The translations under genes were made by a program, and so were the position numbers. The notes below the pieces were generated by a model. The model was not told where the DNA came from. It saw nothing but the letters and a program-made list of their open reading frames with translations, and ran no database searches. Shown here piece by piece: positions 59,601 to 64,000 of a stretch of 64,000 nt of DNA; position 1 is the first letter of the stretch; the number at the start of each line of letters is the position of its first letter. Source of the stretch: Phytoactinopolyspora limicola. Its GTDB lineage: Bacteria; Actinomycetota; Actinomycetes; Jiangellales; Jiangellaceae. The stretch spans positions 62,001-126,000 of the forward strand of contig NZ_JAAOEN010000001.1 of NCBI RefSeq assembly GCF_011320225.1. Direction: 5' to 3'.

Positions 59601-59849
59601 GATGAGAACGGCGGCAGCGACGCGGACGGCACCGACGGCGGAGCGGCGGGCGGCGCCGACGGCGGTAATGCCGGGGGTGACGCGAAGGGCGGCGACAACG
59701 GTTCGGGAGCCGACGACGGCACCGGCGGGCAGCTCCCCGACACCGGCGCCGGAACGTCCTCTCTCCTGCTCGGTGCTACCGCATTGCTCGCTCTCGGCGC
59801 GGCCGTTGTGACGGCGTTGAATCGGCGCCGGGCCGTGACCAGCACCTGA
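56640..59849 (+). CDS. htaA: HtaA-domain haem-uptake surface protein, sortase anchored
   Basis: 1069 residues. Sec signal, HtaA domain 1 (about 45-240: LQWGLRTSYRNYIAGPIAHG, HDYGDGPILEL), Ig-like modules, a long Asp-Pro repeat, HtaA domain 2 (about 735-910: VDWGVRQSFRTYIEGNIAHG, HDYGDGPLLQL), an acidic Gly/Asn stalk and LPDTG near 1031 with helix and RRR tail. HtaA domains bind haem through a conserved Tyr-His pair and pass it to HmuT. GTG 56,640 lies eight bases after AAGGAG. Confidence 0.9.
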   Translation: MTPHRTRRPPLRRPAAAALTAVLIAGGLAGAGGIGAHAADEPSTTAVREATDGTLQWGLRTSYRNYIAGPIAHGEIVASDGAEWLDGTGNARGPFTFPGSTGWLDPDTGTGELVFDGQVYTGGHDYGDGPILELTLRNVRLQVDGDAGTLVVDAEYRPFVGANPNIEPPPVEVADDLAFGQVDLSGADLTPDTDGTVTVESAPVTGVLEAMEAIGWDIFYSGEVPNIQLDPLSFTTTVEPEAEEPDWEPAVDVFAADGHTPLGDTEVEPGDEIVVRGSGFDPEANPSSRPPVPTGLPAGVYVVFGRFADTWKPSDGAPSSARTVIDQRWAMTMATLDQVPEQFKGTILAQHVELTADGTFEARLTVDTAEADGNYGVYTYAAGGAAPNPDHEFGLPVAVTEETEPDPDPDPDPDPDEPEPSVTLSKSTDLDPYADVLTVGGTNFRPADLTTGLRVGLGPVTDDGSVPDLDPELTVEPGSGTGEINDDGSFEIDLHTGQVEPGTVLAVYTAPVDDAASAAYTTSTEVSFAAPRTPQLTVEPADDLEIGQVIEVEGSGFAPNRRISVAVTANTSTHPTYGWPTGWLAHGVVQADADGNLSRTITLTGAITGSGEDCTEVDCYVASFSSAQASDAVPVDYRADRSQDVFIPISFAADTDPGPDPDPDPDPDPDPDPDPDPDPDPDPDPDPDPDPDPEDPTLTISPSTVQRGHAVTFHGEHLAPGETATVTVQTAPDAVSDGTVDWGVRQSFRTYIEGNIAHGSITVDAPAARNDDGTFRFAGAAGTARTGAAELSFAGAVHFIGHDYGDGPLLQLSMSDLRIVADGAAGVLVADVVSKSLSDGELVDYPDVEFADLDFSDTPLTVVDGVAEASGVTATLTDDGVPAFADFYEAGTVLDPLSFRVTLTDGSDVEAGSGVVGEDGSVEVSWTVPDDFPLGPATAVMTTGDVELTGEFTVEPASGGGDENGGDDDGADENGDDGADENGDGGADENGGSDADGTDGGAAGGADGGNAGGDAKGGDNGSGADDGTGGQLPDTGAGTSSLLLGATALLALGAAVVTALNRRRAVTST
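58610..58722 (+). repeat. Asp-Pro tandem repeat in htaA
   Basis: A run of about 37 codons alternating Asp and Pro, built from GACCCGGACCCA units that are nearly identical at DNA level. Spacers of this kind stiffen cell-wall proteins; the DNA is prone to slippage in steps of six bases, which would change length but not frame. Confidence 0.9.
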
Positions 59850-60137
59850 TCAGCGCACCTCGTGCTCCGGTGGCCGGGCGAAGCCACACCGCGATTCCAT
59901 GCCCGGCCACCGGACTCCCGGCGGAGCCACAACCCGGGCCACATGGAGCCCTACGGCGACCGCGACTTCGTCATAAGGAGGCTCACTGTCACTCTGGCAA
60001 CAACAAGGAGGCTTAGAGGCCGCGCGTTGTGCCACAACGAGGAAGCTTGCTGTGGCCTGGGGTGCGGCTTCGTTGGGGAGGCGGCGGTTCGACCAGCACT
60101 CGGGAAATGACCCGTCCGGCCGGGCTACCCTGGCCGC
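59850..60137. other. Intergenic region
   Basis: 288 bp between htaA and the glyoxalase-like gene. TAAGGAGGC at about 59,975 and CAAGGAGGC near 60,008 look like RBSs, but no plausible protein follows either within a good frame. I see nothing further. Confidence 0.4.
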
Positions 60138-60512
60138 ATGCCTCGGATCGGCTATGTCATCTGGTTCGTCCATTCGCTCGACCGGTCCGTCGCGTTCTAT
60201 CGCGACGTGATAGGCCTCGAGGTCCGGCTCGAAGGCGACGGTTACGTCGAGTTCGCGATGGACAACGTGAAGTTCGCCCTCTTCGAGCGGGCCAAACTGC
60301 CCGAGCTGATCGGCCGTGCGGGTGGCCAGCCGCCCAGCGGCGAGATCGCCTTCGTCGTCGACGACGTCGATGCCGTGGCGGTGCGGCTACGCGAGGCCGG
60401 CGCGGAGGTGTTGACCGGCCCAACGGATCGGCCTTGGGGCCAACGGACACTCCACGTCGCCGACCCGGACGGCCACGTCGTCGAGTATGCCCAGAACATA
60501 CCGCGGTCATGA
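60138..60512 (+). CDS. Glyoxalase/VOC-family protein
   Basis: 124 residues, one VOC fold: GYVIWFVHSLDRSVAFYRDVIGLEV, then VEFAMDNVKFALFER and a C-terminal ADPDGHVVEYAQ. His11 in FVHS and the late Glu (VVEYAQ) could be metal ligands as in glyoxalase I-type enzymes. Substrate unknown. The stop overlaps the next ATG, so the two genes form an operon. Confidence 0.85.
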   Translation: MPRIGYVIWFVHSLDRSVAFYRDVIGLEVRLEGDGYVEFAMDNVKFALFERAKLPELIGRAGGQPPSGEIAFVVDDVDAVAVRLREAGAEVLTGPTDRPWGQRTLHVADPDGHVVEYAQNIPRS

Positions 60513-61138
60513 CGGCGTCGAACCCGCACGCCGGCGACGGCCGGATACCCGACCACCTTCAGCATCATCCCGACCGGTTGCGGTGGAACCAGCGTTACCA
60601 GGCGAACCCACCCACGTTCACCGCACACCGGCTGGTGACGGAGGCCCTCGCGGCGGGGTTTCCGGACGGCCCGGTGCTCGAACTGGCGGCCGGCCGATCC
60701 GGCAACGCCCTCGAGTTGGCCGCCACCGGGCGACACGTCGTAGCGGTCGACGTCTCCGATGTGGCCCTCGATGATCTCGCCGCACAAGCACGGCAGCGCG
60801 GGTTATCGGGACGGATCGATGGTGTCCTCGCCGACGTTCCCTCATACCGCCCACGGCCGGCGGGTTTCGCATTGGTTCTGGCCACGTTCTATTGGGACGC
60901 GGATGCCTTCGCGGCGGGGTGCCGCGCCGTGGCCTCCGGAGGACTGGTGGCTTGGCAGGCACTAACAGATGATCCCGCGGCGAAGCCCGGGACCGGGCGA
61001 TGGCGGGTACCCCACGGCGAGCTCAGCCGCCGGCTGCCCACTGGATTCGCCGTGCTGATGGAGGAGCCGAGCACCGAGGGTGATCGTCGCTCCACAGTGT
61101 TGCTGGCCCGCCGGCAGATGTACCGCCGGGACCACTGA
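60509..61138 (+). CDS. SAM-dependent methyltransferase (TehB-like)
   Basis: 209 residues, class I methyltransferase: VLELAAGRSGNALELAATG is motif I and HVVAVDVSDVALDDLAAQARQRG is the SAM ribose loop. The N terminus (DRLRWNQRYQ) is that of the tellurite-resistance/TehB-like group. Overlaps the VOC gene by ATGA. Substrate not known. Confidence 0.82.
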   Translation: MTASNPHAGDGRIPDHLQHHPDRLRWNQRYQANPPTFTAHRLVTEALAAGFPDGPVLELAAGRSGNALELAATGRHVVAVDVSDVALDDLAAQARQRGLSGRIDGVLADVPSYRPRPAGFALVLATFYWDADAFAAGCRAVASGGLVAWQALTDDPAAKPGTGRWRVPHGELSRRLPTGFAVLMEEPSTEGDRRSTVLLARRQMYRRDH

Positions 61139-61246
61139 TCCGGCCTGACACGTGGCCGACCGGTGGGCTGGTCTCACACATGATCGCTGCGATGCCGGGA
61201 ACTACTAAGGTGGGCCGCGACGAGCAAGGACCAGGAGGTTGACGTC

Positions 61247-61705
61247 ATGGCGCTGAACATCAAGGATCTCACGATCAGTAGCACCGACATCGGAGCGGAC
61301 GGGCGGCTCGGCGACCACCACGCCAAGGACCGCGGCAACCAACCGCCGGCCCTCCAGGTCAGCGGCGTGCCGGATGGCACGGCTGAACTCGCCCTCATCT
61401 GCCACGATCCCGACGCGCCCCTCCCGCGGGGGTTCACCCACTGGACGCTGTTCGGGATTCCGACGGAGACGAGAGACCTCGGCACCGACGCCGACGAGCG
61501 GCATCGTCCCGGGCCCAACGACTTCGGCGGCACCGGATACGGCGGGCCTCGCCCACCGGCCGGACACGGTCCACATCACTACTACTTCTGGATCTACGCC
61601 CTGACCCGTCCGGTCAACGGCGCTCCGTCTCGACGCGAGTTCCTGGACCAGTACGCCGATGCCATCCTCGAGCAGAACCGCGTGGTCGGCATCTACGAAC
61701 GGTAG
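61247..61705 (+). CDS. YbhB/YbcL-type PEBP protein
   Basis: 152 residues, phosphatidylethanolamine-binding-protein family (Raf kinase inhibitor-like in bacteria). The ligand-pocket motifs are LICHDPDAPLPRGFTHW and GPRPPAGHGPHHYYFWIYAL. ACCAGGAGG precedes the ATG. Bacterial members have no settled role. Confidence 0.9.
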   Translation: MALNIKDLTISSTDIGADGRLGDHHAKDRGNQPPALQVSGVPDGTAELALICHDPDAPLPRGFTHWTLFGIPTETRDLGTDADERHRPGPNDFGGTGYGGPRPPAGHGPHHYYFWIYALTRPVNGAPSRREFLDQYADAILEQNRVVGIYER

Positions 61706-61720
61706 GCGACTACCGCGGGG

Positions 61721-62536
61721 TCACGTCGACGCCAACCAGCGGTGCAGCACCGTGGCCAGGTGGACCGGGGAGTCGAGCTGAATGAGATGGCCCGCACCCT
61801 CAACCAACTCCAGGCGGGCCCCGGGGATCAGCTTGGCCAGCCGGTGTGCTCGGTCGACCGGGATCCAGGTGTCGTCGGTGCCCCACACCACCAGGACCGG
61901 CAGGTCCAGCGACGGGTACAGCGGTTCGACCTCGTCGGTGTAAGCCTGGTCCGCCTGGGCGATCTGTCGGTAGAACGCCGGCTGCCCAGCTGGGCCACGC
62001 CAGGGCCGCACGAGCATCTCCAGCTGCTCATCGGTCAGTCCGGGGTGGCTGGCCCCGGAGATGTACGCGCGCACCGCACCCTCATGGATGGCCGGCGGTA
62101 CGGACGCGAAGACGTCGGCGTGTTCTCGCACCAGCCGGAAGTACTCCGACCCCCACGGCGCCAGCGCGACGACGTCGACCAACGCCAGTGACTCGTACGA
62201 CGCTCCATGCAGGAGATGAGCCCGCAGCGAGACGGCTCCGCCGTAGTCGTGTGCGACGACCCGTGGCGAATCAAGGTCCCAGTGATCGAGTAGGTCGGCG
62301 AACAACTGCCCCTGCACATCCAGTGAGACGCGGTGTTCGGCCACCTTCGACGATTCGCCGTACCCGGGCATATCCCACAGGTACACCGTGAAGTCGGCGG
62401 CCAATGCCTCGGCGAACGGCTTCCACAACGCCGACGACCACGGAGTCCCGTGGCAGAACACCACCGCGGGACCGGAGCCACGCGCCGACCACCGCACGGT
62501 GCGCCCGTTCCAGGTGAGCTCTTGGGAGAGTTCCAT
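61721..62536 (-). CDS. Alpha/beta hydrolase with Asp nucleophile
   Basis: 271 residues, alpha/beta-hydrolase fold. HGTPW (29-33) forms the oxyanion region. The nucleophile elbow is VVAHDYGG with Asp97 in place of Ser, as in haloalkane dehalogenases and epoxide hydrolases. The acid is in VVWGTDDTW and the base His in GAGHLIQLD. Dehalogenase-type chemistry is therefore more likely than esterase. The start overlaps the upstream DUF2470 gene stop (ATGA). Confidence 0.82.
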   Translation of the reverse strand: MELSQELTWNGRTVRWSARGSGPAVVFCHGTPWSSALWKPFAEALAADFTVYLWDMPGYGESSKVAEHRVSLDVQGQLFADLLDHWDLDSPRVVAHDYGGAVSLRAHLLHGASYESLALVDVVALAPWGSEYFRLVREHADVFASVPPAIHEGAVRAYISGASHPGLTDEQLEMLVRPWRGPAGQPAFYRQIAQADQAYTDEVEPLYPSLDLPVLVVWGTDDTWIPVDRAHRLAKLIPGARLELVEGAGHLIQLDSPVHLATVLHRWLAST

Positions 62537-62853
62537 CAGTGCTCCGTGTCGGCTGGTCGAGGCGTGATGCCGTGCGCCGTGCTGGCCTCACGGTACAGGC
62601 GGACGAACTCCTCGCGGATCTGTGGGCGTTCGGTCAGGCGACGGCTCCACGGCACCCGGACGGTGCGTTCGGTCCCGCCGACCATGGCGGTGAAGTCGAC
62701 ACCCTCACCGTCGAGGTACGCGACGGCGGCCTCGTCGGCGTCGGGGACGCCGCCCAGCGCCTGAACGATCAGCAGCGAATCTTCGTCGTGATCGTCGTTC
62801 ATATGCTCCGCGACCGCGGAAATCACGTCCGGTGTGAATGGATTGTCACTCAT
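62536..62853 (-). CDS. DUF2470 / HugZ-C-like protein
   Basis: 105 residues: AVAEHMNDDHDEDSLLIVQA and YLDGEGVDFTAMVGG are the DUF2470 blocks, found at the C terminus of HugZ-type haem-iron utilisation proteins and as stand-alone proteins in actinobacteria. It may bind haem or flavin-related partners, fitting the nearby haem locus, but this is inference. ATG 62,853 lies 17 bp from the divergent GTG at 62,871. Confidence 0.8.
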   Translation of the reverse strand: MSDNPFTPDVISAVAEHMNDDHDEDSLLIVQALGGVPDADEAAVAYLDGEGVDFTAMVGGTERTVRVPWSRRLTERPQIREEFVRLYREASTAHGITPRPADTEH

Positions 62854-62870
62854 CGGGTCAGAATAGCCCC

Positions 62871-64000
62871 GTGATTCATACGCAGCCGATGCTGGCCGAG
62901 CCCGATCTGGCCAGGCTTCGAGAAGCGCTCGACGCCGCCGACTACCGGTTCGAGGCGGTGGCCGCCCTGCTGGGCGAACGCGCGACTGCCGCACTTGATC
63001 GCAACCACACCGTTCCGGGCCAGCTCGCGGTCCGCGGCAGTGGTCCGTTGGAGATCATGACCAGGCTCTGGCGGTTGCAGCAGCCGGTCCCGCTGTCGGC
63101 GGCGCGGGCCGCGCTGCCCGTCGAGGCACTCGTCGGTGGTGGCCTACTCACCATCGACGGCGACGACGTCCACGCCACGGTCGACGTCCGTCCGTACGCC
63201 GACGACACCGGCGACTGGTGGGTGGTGGCCGACCTCACCCCCGACATGAACGGCAGACACACCCCGGTTCCGCACGACCACGTACTCGGCCTCAACGCCG
63301 CGTCGTCCACGCTGGCTCAGCTCACCGTCCGCGAACCGGCCTCTCGTGCGCTCGACCTCGGCACCGGCTGCGGTGTCCAGGCGCTGCACCTCAGCCGGCA
63401 CTGCGACACCATCGTGGCCACCGACATCAACGCCCGGGCATTGGCCATGGCCGCCCTCACCACCCGATTGAACGGGCTGAACGTGGACATCCGGCACGGC
63501 AGCCTGTTTCAGCCGGTGGCCACCGAGCGGTTCAATCTGATCGCCACCAACCCTCCCTTCGTGGTGTCTCCGGGTGGGCGCCACGTGTACCGCGACAGTG
63601 GGCTCTCCGGCGACGACGTCACTCGGCGGGTGGTGGTCGACGGTGCGGCTCGGCTAGCCGACGGTGGCGTGTTGCAGTCGCTGGGCAACTGGATGCATGT
63701 GCGTGGCGAGGACTGGCGGCAACGTGTAGGCACATGGGTGACGGCTACCGGCTGCGACGCCTGGGTGGTCCAGCGCGAGGTGCAAGATCCCGCTGAGTAC
63801 GTCGAGTTGTGGTTGCGTGATTCCGGGGAGATCGGCGGCGACAGCTACACATCCAGGTACCAGGAGTGGTTGGACTGGTTCGACGAGAACCGTGTCGAAG
63901 GTATCGGCTTCGGCTGGATCAACCTCCGGGCCGCCCGCGCCGCTCATCCCACCGTGCGGATCGAGGACTGGCCACATGCGGTCCAGCAGCCGCTCGGGCC
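62871..64000 (+). CDS. PrmC-like class I methyltransferase (3' truncated by window)
   Basis: At least 376 codons, open at the window end. An N-terminal helical domain (about 1-150) is followed by a SAM domain: ALDLGTGCGVQALHLS (motif I) and LIATNPPFVVSP, whose NPPF motif marks N-methylation of a planar amide or amine as in PrmC/HemK and RNA N2-guanine enzymes. The C-terminal WINLRAA region matches actinobacterial proteins of about 500 aa. GTG 62,871 lies 17 bp from the divergent gene. Confidence 0.82.
   Translation, partial: MIHTQPMLAEPDLARLREALDAADYRFEAVAALLGERATAALDRNHTVPGQLAVRGSGPLEIMTRLWRLQQPVPLSAARAALPVEALVGGGLLTIDGDDVHATVDVRPYADDTGDWWVVADLTPDMNGRHTPVPHDHVLGLNAASSTLAQLTVREPASRALDLGTGCGVQALHLSRHCDTIVATDINARALAMAALTTRLNGLNVDIRHGSLFQPVATERFNLIATNPPFVVSPGGRHVYRDSGLSGDDVTRRVVVDGAARLADGGVLQSLGNWMHVRGEDWRQRVGTWVTATGCDAWVVQREVQDPAEYVELWLRDSGEIGGDSYTSRYQEWLDWFDENRVEGIGFGWINLRAARAAHPTVRIEDWPHAVQQPLG

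Noticed and set aside
59862-60110. An 82-aa frame between htaA and the glyoxalase-like gene
   Set aside because: The start has no RBS, the sequence has no recognisable pattern, and the frame runs into the RBS-like sites in the wrong phase.

Overview
The window is high-GC actinobacterial DNA in two parts. Bases 1 to about 36,940 are the right part of a siphovirus-type prophage whose left end lies outside the window. From about 36,945 onward is host chromosome. The host has a Tad/Flp pilus cluster, a MrfA-type helicase, a BldG-like STAS protein, a membrane H+-pyrophosphatase and a haem-uptake locus with HtaA-type, sortase-anchored surface proteins. This suite fits a filamentous or related member of the Actinomycetia; I cannot name the genus.

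Prophage late region (rightward, 1-25.5 kb). It opens with the end of a PAPS-reductase-like protein, a DNA methyltransferase and small DUF genes. The morphogenetic series follows in standard order: terminase, portal, MuF-like protein, protease/scaffold, decoration protein, major capsid protein, connectors, tail terminator, major tail protein, frameshifted tail chaperones, tape measure, minor tail proteins, amidase endolysin, holin genes and a tail protein with a glycerophosphodiesterase-like domain. Two genes on the opposite strand, one a lipoprotein, look like morons. A 16-bp perfect stem-loop at 25,590-25,624 ends this unit where it meets the leftward early genes.

Prophage early region (mostly leftward, 25.6-36.9 kb). 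The centrepiece is a CRISPR system carried by the phage: nine 36-nt repeats (26,665-27,283), next to a 567-aa protein I recognise as a Cas12m (type V-M) homologue. It lacks the C-terminal zinc-ribbon/RuvC-III segment and has Arg at the RuvC-I position, so it should bind DNA without cutting it. Two small proteins with ribbon-helix-helix-like N termini flank it in a tight operon. There is no cas1 or cas2 in the window. Further right are small hypothetical genes, zinc-ribbon proteins, a SprT-like protease, a duplicated 68-bp promoter/operator cassette, repeated hairpins with an identical loop, an excisionase-like HTH gene, a HicA/HicB-like pair and a secreted 83-aa protein. An 18-bp palindrome, consensus TTGACGTTTCAACGTCAA, recurs at five points across the prophage, all in or at the edge of gaps between genes.

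Junction and host. The prophage ends inside the conserved region of a tadA/cpaF ATPase gene; only its last 114 codons follow, then tadB, tadC, flp, tadE and a TadE-like gene. If nothing restores the 5' part, the lysogen's Tad pilus is off. After this come an EamA transporter, the helicase, the STAS protein, hppA, a MocR regulator with a divergent EamA transporter, a DrrAB-type ABC exporter with a divergent TetR regulator, the haem operon (permease system plus haem oxygenase) under two IdeR/DtxR-like boxes with two divergent surface proteins, and a group of small metabolic genes up to a truncated methyltransferase.
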